This document shows positions 30,271-38,138 of a stretch of DNA of 49,274 nucleotides, in pieces. Position numbers and translations under genes: made by a program. Source of the DNA: Candidatus Hydrogenedentota bacterium. GTDB taxonomy: Bacteria; Hydrogenedentota; Hydrogenedentia; Hydrogenedentales; JAEUWI01. The notes below the pieces were generated by a model. It made no database searches. It was not told the DNA's origin and saw only the letters and a list, made by a program, of their open reading frames with translations. The stretch's first letter is position 1. Each line of letters starts with the position of its first letter. The stretch is taken from the NCBI GenBank assembly GCA_016791475.1, contig JAEUWI010000018.1:1-49274 (forward strand), given 5' to 3'.

Positions 30271-31536
30271 ATGAACCTCATAGTACTTCCCCTGCTGCTC
30301 AGCAGCCTCGCGGCCCCCAATGTGGTCCTGATCACCGTGGACACGCTCCGCGCCGATCACCTCGGTGCCTACGGTTTCGAGCGCAACACAACGCCCAACC
30401 TGGATCGTCTCGCGGCGAAGTCCCTCCTCTTTGAAGACATGCTCTGCGAACAGCCCCAGACTGGGCCATCCCTCATCGCCATGCACGCCTCCCGCCTGCC
30501 CCGCGTCACGGGCGCGATTCGCAACGGGGTTCCCATGCCCGACGGTACGCCCACGACCGCCATGATCTTCGCCACGGCGGGCTATGAGACGGCCGCGATT
30601 GTCAGCAATTGGAATCTCAAGCCCAAGCTGTCCAATCTGCAACAGGGCTTCGCGCACTACGACGCCGATTTCGGCACGGGTCGCTTTGGCAAGGAGCGCC
30701 ACGAAATGACGGCGGATGTCGTCACCAACCGGGCCTTGGCCTGGCTGGCCGCACGGGATTCCGCCAGGCCGATGTTTTTCTGGGTCCACTACATGGATCC
30801 ACATGCGCCTTATCTAAGCAAGCGTGGCTTCGCCGATCAGCTCGGCCAAAACGACGGGAAGAAACGCGTCGATCCGCCGGAGGAGCGCTATCAGACCGAA
30901 GTGGCCTTTGTAGACCAGCAGATCCAGCGTCTCCTCGATGCCCTGCCAAAGGAGGATACCTACATCGTCTTTACGGCGGACCACGGCGAGGGACTGGGGG
31001 AGCACGGAGAATGGGGTCACTCGCGGTATCTCTACCAGACCACGATGCACGTTCCCCTCCTTATTCACGGACCCGGCATCGAGGCGGGTCGCAGCAAGGC
31101 CCCCGTTCGCGGTGTCGATATCGCCCCCACCCTCCTCAATTTCGCAGGCATAGCGCCGCCCGCCAGCATGATAGGCGTGGACCTGCGTCGGCATCCGCCC
31201 GAAAGCGATACGCCGCGAATTGTTGAAACGTATGGCGGTGAGGTTCCGAGGGACGAAAAGGTACGCGAAACCCTCGCCACGCGCCCGCCCCAACGCCAAA
31301 GCATCATCCTGAGCGGCTGGAAGCTCATCGCCAATGGAGATGGCCAAATCGAGCTGTACAACCTCGCGGAGGATCCCGGGGAAGAGCGCAACCTTGCAGC
31401 CGACTTCCCCGAAAAGCGCGACGCCCTGCTCCAGCAACTCAACGCCTGGCACGAGCAGACGCCCCGCAACCAGTCCACCGCGAAGGACCTTTCCGAGGCG
31501 GATTTGCAGCGGCTGGAAGCCAATGGTTACCTCTGA
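30271..31536 (+). CDS. Sulfatase-like hydrolase (alkaline phosphatase superfamily) lacking the FGly motif
   Basis: 421 residues from the ATG at 30271; a longer frame would read through the 9-bp satellite and is rejected. A short hydrophobic N-terminus (residues 2-14) looks like a weak signal peptide. Metal-site segments are present: VVLITVDTLRADHLGAYG, FTADHGEGLGEHGEWGHSR and HVPLLIHGPG. The usual sulfatase Cys/Ser-x-Pro-x-Arg is absent; the matching place reads QPQTGPSLIAM, with Thr at the nucleophile position. It is therefore probably a phosphoesterase- or transferase-type member or an FGly-independent hydrolase. The C-terminus (ELYNLAEDPGEERNLA) is typical of sulfatases. Substrate unknown. 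It follows guaA by about 100 bp. Confidence 0.82.
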   Translation: MNLIVLPLLLSSLAAPNVVLITVDTLRADHLGAYGFERNTTPNLDRLAAKSLLFEDMLCEQPQTGPSLIAMHASRLPRVTGAIRNGVPMPDGTPTTAMIFATAGYETAAIVSNWNLKPKLSNLQQGFAHYDADFGTGRFGKERHEMTADVVTNRALAWLAARDSARPMFFWVHYMDPHAPYLSKRGFADQLGQNDGKKRVDPPEERYQTEVAFVDQQIQRLLDALPKEDTYIVFTADHGEGLGEHGEWGHSRYLYQTTMHVPLLIHGPGIEAGRSKAPVRGVDIAPTLLNFAGIAPPASMIGVDLRRHPPESDTPRIVETYGGEVPRDEKVRETLATRPPQRQSIILSGWKLIANGDGQIELYNLAEDPGEERNLAADFPEKRDALLQQLNAWHEQTPRNQSTAKDLSEADLQRLEANGYL

Positions 31537-31548
31537 CAACGCCAGGGC

Positions 31549-31589
31549 TTGCGCAATGGGGGAATAAGATATATAATATATACATCTTA
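31549..31589 (+). promoter_or_regulatory. Promoter with NsrR-like operator before truncated haemoglobin
   Basis: TTGCGC (31549-31554), 17 bp, TATAAT (31572-31577). The -10 lies inside a near-palindrome at 31566-31588 that starts AAGAT, ends ACATCTT and has the 11-1-11 layout of the NsrR nitric-oxide repressor site. It matches 18 of the 22 defined positions of the AAGATGYATTT-N-AAATRCATCTT consensus as I remember it. This predicts repression relieved by nitric oxide. Confidence 0.6.
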
Positions 31590-31605
31590 AATGGAGCCGG
31601 AATCT

Positions 31606-32043
31606 ATGACCCCATTGCAGGACAGCGCCCAACCCGCCCGCCGCGATATCGAGTCGCCGGAAGACATTATCCATATCGTGGACTCCTTTTACGCGATAGC
31701 GATCACCGATTCCATCATTGGCCACTTCTTCACGGAAGTGATCCAGATTAATCTCGAGGAGCACCTGCCCCGGCTCTACCGGTTCTGGTGCGCCATCATC
31801 CTGGGAATGCCGAGTTATCGGGAAAACGCCTTCATGCCCCATATCCTGCTGCACCAGAAGAGCCCGATGGAGCCCCACCACTTCGAACGGTGGCTCGCGC
31901 TGTTTTCAGGCACGATCGACAGCCGCTTCGAGGGTCCCAGGGCCTCGCTCGCCAAGAAACGGGCCGAGGACATTGCAACGGCCATGGCGGCCAAGCTCGC
32001 CCACCTCGACAGCGCCGCCGCCGTCTCCACCCAGTCGAATTAG
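31606..32043 (+). CDS. Group III truncated haemoglobin
   Basis: 145 residues from the ATG at 31606, which has GGAG nine bases upstream. An ATG at 31591 is only a few bases from the predicted transcription start and is rejected. The trHb group III pattern is clear: DSFYAIAITDSIIGHFF (with Tyr29 at the B10-type position), LPRLYRFWCAIILGMPSY, then the proximal His in EPHHFERWLALF (H92), and FEGPRASLAKKRAEDIA. Such globins bind oxygen or nitric oxide and often protect against nitrosative stress. The promoter carries an NsrR-like palindrome, which supports that role. It is flanked by unrelated enzymes and appears to be a single-gene unit. Confidence 0.93.
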   Translation: MTPLQDSAQPARRDIESPEDIIHIVDSFYAIAITDSIIGHFFTEVIQINLEEHLPRLYRFWCAIILGMPSYRENAFMPHILLHQKSPMEPHHFERWLALFSGTIDSRFEGPRASLAKKRAEDIATAMAAKLAHLDSAAAVSTQSN

Positions 32044-32142
32044 GGACCGGCCCCGCGCCTTGAAAAGTCCCCGTGGGACCGCTACACTGCCCTTCAGACC
32101 ACCCACCCCTTTTGACAACCGGGAACCTGTGAGGCCGAACCC

Positions 32143-33441
32143 ATGACCGCGAAGAAAACGATTTCACGCCGCCACTTTCTCAAAGGCGCGGCGGCAGCCA
32201 CCGCCGCCCCCCTCTTCCTCCCCGCCTGTACCACCACGGGACGGGGACGACCCGGGGCCAATGACAAGATCAATGTCGTCGCCGTGGGCGTGGGCTGGCA
32301 GGGCACGAGCAACATGGAAGGCTTTCTGGGCAACAACAATTGCCGCGTGATTGCCGTCTGCGATGTGGACCGGCAGCACCTCCTTGCCGCGCAGAACATG
32401 GTGAACACGGCCTACGGCAGCCAGGACTGCAAGGCGTACAAGAATTTTGAAGAGCTCTACGAGCAAGAGGATATAGACGCCGTCAGTATCGCGCTGCCGG
32501 ATCACTGGCACGCCATCCCCGCCATCGCCGCGGCGAAGAAGGGCTTCGACATCTATGGAGAGAAGCCCCTCTCCCACACCTGGGCCGAAGGCCGCGCCAT
32601 GGTGGACGCCGTCGAGAAGAACAACTGCATCTGGCAGACCGGAAGCTGGCAGCGCTCCGTGGAGAACTTCCGCCACGCCTGCGAACTCGTGCGCAACGGC
32701 TACATCGGCAAGGTGACCCGCGTCGAAGTGGGCCTCTACGACGGTTACACCGATTACGCCAAGACGGGCGACCAGACCGCCTTTGTCCAGCCGCCCGACT
32801 ACTTCGACTACGACCGCTGGCTCGGGCCGGCGCAGGTCGCGCCCTATTGCCCTGCACGCACCCACAAAAACTGGCGGTGGATCATGGCCTACGGCGGCGG
32901 GCGGATCATGGACTGGTGCGGACATCACGTGGACATCGCCCATTGGGGCATGAACTGCGATCACACCGGCCCCATCAGTGTCGAGGGCACGGGCATCATC
33001 CCCGACAAGAAGAGCCTGTGGAACGCGCCGACGGAGTACGACTGCACCGCGATCTACGCCAACGGCGTGGAAATGAACATCAGCAGCAAACACCCCGGCG
33101 GCACAAAGTGGATCGGTGACAACGGCTGGATCTTCGTCACCCGCGGCGAGACCACCGCCAGCAATCCCGCCCTGGTCGATCAGAAAATCGGCGACAACGA
33201 AGTCCACCTCTACGAAAGCCGAAACCACATCGCCAACTTCCTCGACTGCATCCGCACGCGGCAGGAGACCATCACCCCGGCCGAAACCGCCCACCGATCC
33301 GCCACCGTCGGCCACCTGTGCAACGTGGCTATCTACAGCGGCCGAAAGATCCAGTGGAACCCGGATACGGAGCGGATCATCGGCGATGCCGATGCGAGCA
33401 AAATGCTGTATCCGGAGTATCGGAAGCCCTGGGTGTTGTAG
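32143..33441 (+). CDS. Tat-exported Gfo/Idh/MocA-family oxidoreductase
   Basis: 432 residues. The N-terminus carries a twin-arginine signal (SRRHFLKGAAAATAAP) ending in a lipobox-like FLPAC, so it may be a Tat-exported lipoprotein. The Rossmann domain starts INVVAVGVGWQGTSN, with VIAVCDVD next. EKPLSHTWAEGRAMVDA holds the family Glu-Lys-Pro motif. The C-terminal domain has YGGGRIMDWCGHHVDIAHWG, typical of the exported Planctomycetes-type members. NAD(P)-dependent oxidation or reduction of a sugar is expected, and the folded, cofactor-loaded protein explains the Tat route. The exact substrate is unknown. A hairpin follows at 33466. Confidence 0.92.
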   Translation: MTAKKTISRRHFLKGAAAATAAPLFLPACTTTGRGRPGANDKINVVAVGVGWQGTSNMEGFLGNNNCRVIAVCDVDRQHLLAAQNMVNTAYGSQDCKAYKNFEELYEQEDIDAVSIALPDHWHAIPAIAAAKKGFDIYGEKPLSHTWAEGRAMVDAVEKNNCIWQTGSWQRSVENFRHACELVRNGYIGKVTRVEVGLYDGYTDYAKTGDQTAFVQPPDYFDYDRWLGPAQVAPYCPARTHKNWRWIMAYGGGRIMDWCGHHVDIAHWGMNCDHTGPISVEGTGIIPDKKSLWNAPTEYDCTAIYANGVEMNISSKHPGGTKWIGDNGWIFVTRGETTASNPALVDQKIGDNEVHLYESRNHIANFLDCIRTRQETITPAETAHRSATVGHLCNVAIYSGRKIQWNPDTERIIGDADASKMLYPEYRKPWVL

Positions 33442-33465
33442 GGGGCATACCTCGAACTAAATTCA

Positions 33466-33497
33466 GCCTGTCGGCAACGTCCCCGTCGCCGACAGGC
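33466..33497 (+). terminator. Possible terminator after the oxidoreductase
   Basis: A 10-bp perfect stem (33466-33475 with 33488-33497) with a 12-base loop, 25 bp after the stop. The tail AGATTAAAAC is not U-rich, so it may be a weak or Rho-assisted terminator. Confidence 0.45.
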
Positions 33498-33555
33498 AGA
33501 TTAAAACTAACACGAGTGAGCTATTCGTCGATAAAAATGTTTGTGGGGCATCCTT

Positions 33556-34575
33556 ATGACAGAACGTACTCTGACGACGGAAGTTCAAGTTCTAAGTGCT
33601 GGCGGCTCCCGAGCCCCCGGCGCAGCCATGCTGGAGCTTCGCGGCAACGCACTCGTGGTCCACTATGCCCGAAAATATCGACTGGTCACTTGTTGCTTTT
33701 CCATGACGGGGGCCACCCGGGAGCTTCGCCCTTCTTACCACTTTCAGATGTTGTGGTACGGACTCACTGCGGCGCTATTCACTCTCGTCTCCTTCGGCCC
33801 TCTGTCCGCCCGTTTCGGGTTGGACATCGGTTCCCCCGCACTACTTTTTCTGATCGAGTTCTCCACGGTTGCCACTGGACTATGGTGCCTGGTTCACTGC
33901 TTCCCAACCTCAGCCATTGAGTTCCGATTCAACACCGAAGACGGCGTCTTCAGCTTGACTATCAAAGACGACCGAGCACAGAACCCTTCACTGGCGTCCA
34001 TAACTGAACACTTCCGTCCTTTCGAACTACAATACCACCAGTACGAATTTGGCTCCTCGGTTCACTTTTTTTCAGAACGTGGCTATTCCGTGCCATTCTC
34101 GCAACAATTTGATCAGGTGCTCGGCTACTTGTTGATGCTTCTCAGCCCCTTGGTTCCTGTTATGCAGGGATTATTCATCCAACACCGTGCCCCAAAACTC
34201 GCCATCTTCTGTTTTTGTTTCGCCCCGGTTTTCGCGATCGGCATGTTCAATCTCATCCGAAGGCCCCGAGTTGATTCAAAGCCTCAACCATGTCCAAATG
34301 AGCTCCGCACCAATCGGAAAGCACTGAGACTACTCGCCCATGGAGATACCGTCACCGCAATCAACACCCTTGTTGCCTTTCTTCATGAAAGCTCTGATGC
34401 CACTCACGCGCGCAAGCTCCTGGCGCAGATCTATGTCATCCATGCAGATAACGACGACGCCCTGGCCCTGTTTCAGCCACTCCCCGACTCAGCTCCCGAC
34501 ACGATGGCGGAATTCGTCGAAAAGCTCGAGTGCTTCAAATCGATGACCAAGGCGGAGATGTCTACAATCAATTGA
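33556..34575 (+). CDS. Membrane protein of unknown function with four predicted helices
   Basis: 339 residues from the ATG at 33556; a TTG five codons earlier is possible. Predicted membrane segments: about 57-77 (WYGLTAALFTLVSFGPL), 85-110 (SPALLFLIEFSTVATGLWCL), 190-210 (VLGYLLMLLSPLVPVMQGLF) and 217-238 (LAIFCFCFAPVFAIGMF). Between helices 2 and 3 lies a strand-rich soluble segment. The C-terminus (about 255-339) looks helical and TPR-like, with RKALRLLAHGDTVTAINTL and ARKLLAQIYVIHADNDDALAL. Base composition is visibly lower in GC than the flanking genes, which may indicate acquisition. I do not recognise the family and see no catalytic motif. It ends 35 bp before the convergent parE. Confidence 0.68.
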   Translation: MTERTLTTEVQVLSAGGSRAPGAAMLELRGNALVVHYARKYRLVTCCFSMTGATRELRPSYHFQMLWYGLTAALFTLVSFGPLSARFGLDIGSPALLFLIEFSTVATGLWCLVHCFPTSAIEFRFNTEDGVFSLTIKDDRAQNPSLASITEHFRPFELQYHQYEFGSSVHFFSERGYSVPFSQQFDQVLGYLLMLLSPLVPVMQGLFIQHRAPKLAIFCFCFAPVFAIGMFNLIRRPRVDSKPQPCPNELRTNRKALRLLAHGDTVTAINTLVAFLHESSDATHARKLLAQIYVIHADNDDALALFQPLPDSAPDTMAEFVEKLECFKSMTKAEMSTIN

Positions 34576-34610
34576 ACTTCACTGCTTGCTTCAACTCACC
34601 GGATATCCCC

Positions 34611-35003
34611 TTATTCCGCCTCATCGTGCCCGAAGGCCTCCGGCCCATCACGATGCTCCGGTGGGATATGCCGTTCCATGACCATGGAGTCATGCAACAC
34701 TCGGCTGACGCCAATGCCATGCTCCATGAGCTCCACGTATATGACAACGTGCGGGGAACTCTTCACGCCGGAACCGCTACGGTTCCGACTTAACTCTACC
34801 CGGTAGCTGCGAAAGCCGTCACCCAAGTCAGGGCGTGCCTTGCTGTAAGGACGGTTCGGATCCTCTTCAATATCCGCGAAGGCCTGCCCAAGAAGCACTT
34901 CGTATCGTTCCGCCTGACGCGCGCCGAAGAACGCCACGGTATACTGGCGGATATCGGCCAGATCCTCCAGCGCCGCGTCACTAAACCTGAGGCGCTTGGA
35001 CAT
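34611..35003 (-). CDS. parE: ParE/RelE-superfamily toxin
   Basis: 130 residues from the ATG at 35003, overlapping the antitoxin gene by 23 bp. The N-terminus KRLRFSDAALEDLADIRQYT is the ParE helical hairpin, and the end of the fold has PHVVIYVELMEHGIGVSRVLHD followed by a Met-rich closing helix. ParE toxins inhibit DNA gyrase. The protein is about 30 residues longer than classical ParE, with a C-terminal stretch (HIPPEHRDGPEAFGHDEAE) that carries no known motif. It pairs with the ParD encoded immediately upstream on the same strand. Confidence 0.88.
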   Translation of the reverse strand: MSKRLRFSDAALEDLADIRQYTVAFFGARQAERYEVLLGQAFADIEEDPNRPYSKARPDLGDGFRSYRVELSRNRSGSGVKSSPHVVIYVELMEHGIGVSRVLHDSMVMERHIPPEHRDGPEAFGHDEAE

Positions 35004-35298
35004 CGAGCGCCGCCCCAACCGCTCTGGCCGCTACGCGGCGCTTTACCTCGTCGAAGACTAAACTCATCTCCTCGGGCCGATTAATCTCCACATATCGCCC
35101 GGCCTCCAGATCATCCATCCCCTTCTTCACCTCCGCCCGGAGACGTTCCAGTGCAAGGCGCTCTTCCTCCTCCCGCTGCTCCAAGAGACGCAACCCAGCC
35201 TCGACGACCTCGTTCGCGTCTTTATAGCGTCCTTCCGACACACATCGGCGCACGAACTCGGAATCGTGCTCAGATAATTCTAGTTGTTGCGTTGCCAC
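34981..35298 (-). CDS. parD: ParD-type antitoxin
   Basis: 105 residues starting at a GTG (35298) with AGGAG nine bases upstream; no in-frame ATG fits as well. The N-terminal ribbon-helix-helix has LSEHDSEFVRRCVSEGRY and NEVVEAGLRLLEQ. The toxin-binding part is ERLRAEVKKGMDDLEAGRYV. It neutralises ParE and represses the operon. The first 93 or so residues match the chimeric antitoxin at 16981-17385 without gaps. The C-terminus (about 90-105) is unlike that protein and has no VapB-type tail. Confidence 0.9.
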   Translation of the reverse strand: MATQQLELSEHDSEFVRRCVSEGRYKDANEVVEAGLRLLEQREEEERLALERLRAEVKKGMDDLEAGRYVEINRPEEMSLVFDEVKRRVAARAVGAALDVQAPQV

Positions 35299-35398
35299 GG
35301 CTGCTCGCTCCTATAGTTCTTACCCCGCGTATTTCAGCATCCCACAGTGGTTCGACGTCTGTCAATAGCTTCCAGCAAACTGAACCAACATTGCCCGC

Positions 35399-35547
35399 CA
35401 ACGTGGGTTGGGCTTCCAGCCTGACCTGGAATCTACTGCGAACGAGAGCGCCTTTCGCCTATCTTTTTTGCCCAGGGTCGCAAGTAGCAGGTAGCTCAAA
35501 TGGTACGCGGCAATGGTGAGGTCAGGCTGGAAGCCCAACCCACGTTG
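35399..35547. repeat. Element bounded by 29-bp perfect inverted repeats
   Basis: Positions 35399-35427 and 35519-35547 are perfect reverse complements, enclosing 91 bp with no reading frame. Each arm contains its own dyad GGCTTCCAGCC. No target-site duplication is visible at the edges. It could be a MITE-like remnant or a REP-like palindrome unit. It lies in the 405-bp gap between parD and the dimethylformamidase-like gene, which otherwise holds no gene. Confidence 0.85.
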
Positions 35548-35703
35548 ACGCGCCCCTTAGTTTCCTGTCAACTCCACGTCGCATCAGATTGGCGGTCATT
35601 GTCAGCCGCCGCAACGTCCCAATCCCCATTCGCTTTTTCCACCTCATAAACGTTAGAGTCGTGGCATGATTTTGTCACCCCAACGCCCATGCGAGACTCG
35701 ACC

Positions 35704-37230
35704 ATGAAATTCACCCGATTCCACTTTCTCTCTTCCCTGGCGGGATTCGCCTTTTCCCCCCTGCTGCCCCGGGTGGCCGCGGGCGCGGCCCCAGGCAAGA
35801 GCGAGGCCCCGAACTTGATAGAGACCGAGAACGCCCTGCCCGGTGCGACGGACTGGCAGCTCACGCGCGTGCGCGCGGATGACGGCGGCTTCCGTTCGCC
35901 CTGGATTGAAGGGTATTGCTCCAAGCAGAGCCTGGAAGCAGGCGACACCCTCGACATCATGGTCTCCACCAATCCCCCCCAGCCTTTCAAACTTGAGATC
36001 TTCCGCACGGGCTACTACGGCGGTCGGGGCGCACGGCTTGTTAAGGAATTGGGGCCCTTTGAGGGCGTCTTGCAGCCGGACCCCGTAAAGGGCGAAAAGA
36101 ATCTCCACGAGTGCCAGTGGACCAGCACCACGCAATTGACCATTCCCCAGGACTGGCTCAGCGGCGTCTACCTGGGCCGCCTCACCACCTTGCCCGGCAG
36201 CGATGACCTGCCCTACTGGCAGAGTTATGTCGTCTTCATCGTGCGGGACAATCGCCCTGCGGATATTCTCTTTCAGGTTTCCGACAACACCTGGCAGGCT
36301 TACAACCGCTGGCCGAGCAACTACTCCATCTACACCCACCCCAAGGGGGGACAGGGTCCCTGGGCCGACGTGAGCTTTGACCGGCCCTACGGCCGCGAAT
36401 CCCAGTTCAACGCCATCGTGAACGATCCCCTGACGATGGGTTCGGGCGAGTACCTTCCCTTTGAGTTTCCCCTGGCCTACTGGCTGGAACAGCAGGGTTA
36501 CGACGTTGCCTATTGCTCGAACAGCGACATGCTCACGCCCGATCGGGGTCTGAAGTGCAAGTCCTTCCTCAGCGTGGGCCACGACGAATACTGGGACATC
36601 CGCCAGTTCAACAGCGTGGTGAAGATGCGCGATGAGGGCGTGAATCTCCTCTTTCTCTCGGGCAATGCCGTCTGCTGGGTAACACCCTTTCGCGACAGCG
36701 GCGACGGACGACCCAACCGCATCATCTTCCGCGGGGGGCCCTATGGCGGGGAAAACTATTACGCCACCGGACGCCAGCGCGACCACGGCCCCTTCCCCGA
36801 GCACGGTCCCGACGAGGGCCTGCTTATGGGCGCCCGCAATGTGGAGCCGGTCAACGGCGGCGGCGACTGGATCATCGAAAAGCCGGAACACTGGATTTTT
36901 GAAGGCACCGGCGTGAAGAAGGGCGACCGCATCCCCGGCCTCATCGGGTGGGAATACCACGGCATGCCCGCCGACATTCCCGGATTGGAAGTCGTCGCGG
37001 GTGGCACGGCTTTTGTCAGCGGCGAAACGCCCCAGCAGTGGGCCGCCACCATCTACCCCGGCCCCCGAGACAACTACGTGTTCAACGCCTCCACGATCTT
37101 CTGGTCGCAGGCCCTCAGCTCGCCCCCCGGACACACCCTGCCCTGGTCGCACTGGAGCAGGCCCCATGGCCCGGACGAGCGCGTGCAGCGGATCATGGAA
37201 AATCTGTTGAAGCGTGCAATCAAAGGCTGA
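35704..37230 (+). CDS. Exported N,N-dimethylformamidase beta-subunit-like protein
   Basis: 508 residues from the ATG at 35704. A signal peptide (about 1-27, MKFTRFHFLSSLAGFAFSPL) is present without a twin-Arg pair. The N-terminal beta domain has IEGYCSKQSLEAGDTLDIMV and LEIFRTGYYGGRGARLV, typical of this family. The larger domain includes ADILFQVSDNTWQAYNRW, YDVAYCSNSDML and FLSVGHDEYWDIRQFNSVV, where Asp-Glu-Tyr-Trp is the conserved core. The family is named after bacterial dimethylformamidase, but most members, including exported ones, are uncharacterised. I would not infer DMF degradation. No partner small subunit is seen nearby. Confidence 0.85.
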   Translation: MKFTRFHFLSSLAGFAFSPLLPRVAAGAAPGKSEAPNLIETENALPGATDWQLTRVRADDGGFRSPWIEGYCSKQSLEAGDTLDIMVSTNPPQPFKLEIFRTGYYGGRGARLVKELGPFEGVLQPDPVKGEKNLHECQWTSTTQLTIPQDWLSGVYLGRLTTLPGSDDLPYWQSYVVFIVRDNRPADILFQVSDNTWQAYNRWPSNYSIYTHPKGGQGPWADVSFDRPYGRESQFNAIVNDPLTMGSGEYLPFEFPLAYWLEQQGYDVAYCSNSDMLTPDRGLKCKSFLSVGHDEYWDIRQFNSVVKMRDEGVNLLFLSGNAVCWVTPFRDSGDGRPNRIIFRGGPYGGENYYATGRQRDHGPFPEHGPDEGLLMGARNVEPVNGGGDWIIEKPEHWIFEGTGVKKGDRIPGLIGWEYHGMPADIPGLEVVAGGTAFVSGETPQQWAATIYPGPRDNYVFNASTIFWSQALSSPPGHTLPWSHWSRPHGPDERVQRIMENLLKRAIKG

Positions 37231-37388
37231 TAGCGGCGTAACCCGATTGAGTTCATTCCGGGTGCCACCTTCAAGCAGAGGAGCGAAGCGGGGGCGCTTG
37301 TGGGTGAAGCGGCCCCGATTTGAAGTGAAAAATCCGCATTGTCGATGCCGATCATAGGGTTGATTCGTCCGAATCATCAACCAAGGAA

Positions 37389-38117
37389 TTGCCCCTGAGC
37401 CTGCCCATACTCATACTTCTACTCACCGACACCGCCCTTGCGATAGTCGGTGAAGTACTCCGGCGGCGTCTTGAGGGCCGCATGCGCCGGGGTTTTGCCA
37501 CGGGCCTTCTCGTGGTTGGCCTCGCCCTGTTGATTCATGTCCTCGGCGCGGCGCCCCTCGCCATCTCCGCGCGCGGGGACCTCATGGCCACGAGCAGTTT
37601 CCTCAACATCAACTTTGTGCTCGGTTTTATCCCCGCCATCATCTATGCGCGCTTTTTTCTTGAAGCGGCGTCCACAGGCGGCGTGGAGGCCATCTTCGGC
37701 CTGGACACGGGCGCCTCCGTCGACACCGACTTCAGCAAGGCCAAGGCGCTGGAGCGCGGCGGCGACGTGGATGGCGCGATTACCCAATACCGTCGCTATT
37801 TCAACGAAGCGCCAACGATCCCCCATGCCCTCTTTGAAATCGGCCGGCTCCAGACCAGGGAGCAGCGCTACTACGACGCCGCCGACACCTACCGCGAGAT
37901 CAGCGGGAAATTCGGCAAGGACGACGCCGTCTGGGCCCGCGCGTCCTTTCATCTGGCCGAGTTACTCGAAGTGAATCTGGGTGATCAGAAGGCGGGCCAC
38001 AACCTCCTGCGCCAGATCCTCAAGCGCGCCCCGAAAACGCGCCACGCCCAGTTCGCCCGCGAACGCCTGCTGCCGAAGGAAGAACAGCCGGATCATTTCT
38101 ACCGCCACGGGAAATAG
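37389..38117 (+). CDS. Membrane protein with C-terminal TPR-like domain, non-ATG start
   Basis: About 240 residues. No ATG is available after the in-frame stop at 37326; the candidates are TTG at 37389 and CTG at 37395, and the SD-like AAGGA (37383-37387) is best spaced for the CTG. Three membrane segments: about 4-22 (PILILLLTDTALAIVGEVL), 35-57 (GFATGLLVVGLALLIHVLGA) and 73-95 (FLNINFVLGFIPAIIYARFF). Residues 115-235 are helical repeats of TPR type (GDVDGAITQYRRYFNEAPT). A small hairpin (37358-37382) ends right at the ribosome site. Family unrecognised; a scaffold role in the membrane is likely. Confidence 0.7.
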   Translation: MPLSLPILILLLTDTALAIVGEVLRRRLEGRMRRGFATGLLVVGLALLIHVLGAAPLAISARGDLMATSSFLNINFVLGFIPAIIYARFFLEAASTGGVEAIFGLDTGASVDTDFSKAKALERGGDVDGAITQYRRYFNEAPTIPHALFEIGRLQTREQRYYDAADTYREISGKFGKDDAVWARASFHLAELLEVNLGDQKAGHNLLRQILKRAPKTRHAQFARERLLPKEEQPDHFYRHGK

Positions 38118-38138
38118 CTGTCTCGCGCGGGCCCTGAA

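Noticed and set aside
29227-30804. Minus-strand frame of 525 codons across guaA and the sulfatase-like gene
   Set aside because: It runs antisense to two real genes and through the satellite repeat.
31591-31605. First ATG of the truncated haemoglobin frame
   Set aside because: It is about six bases from the predicted transcription start and lacks a ribosome site; the ATG at 31606 has GGAG at good spacing.
35653-37380. Minus-strand frame of 575 codons opposite the dimethylformamidase-like gene
   Set aside because: The plus-strand frame has a signal peptide and clear family motifs; the minus frame has none.
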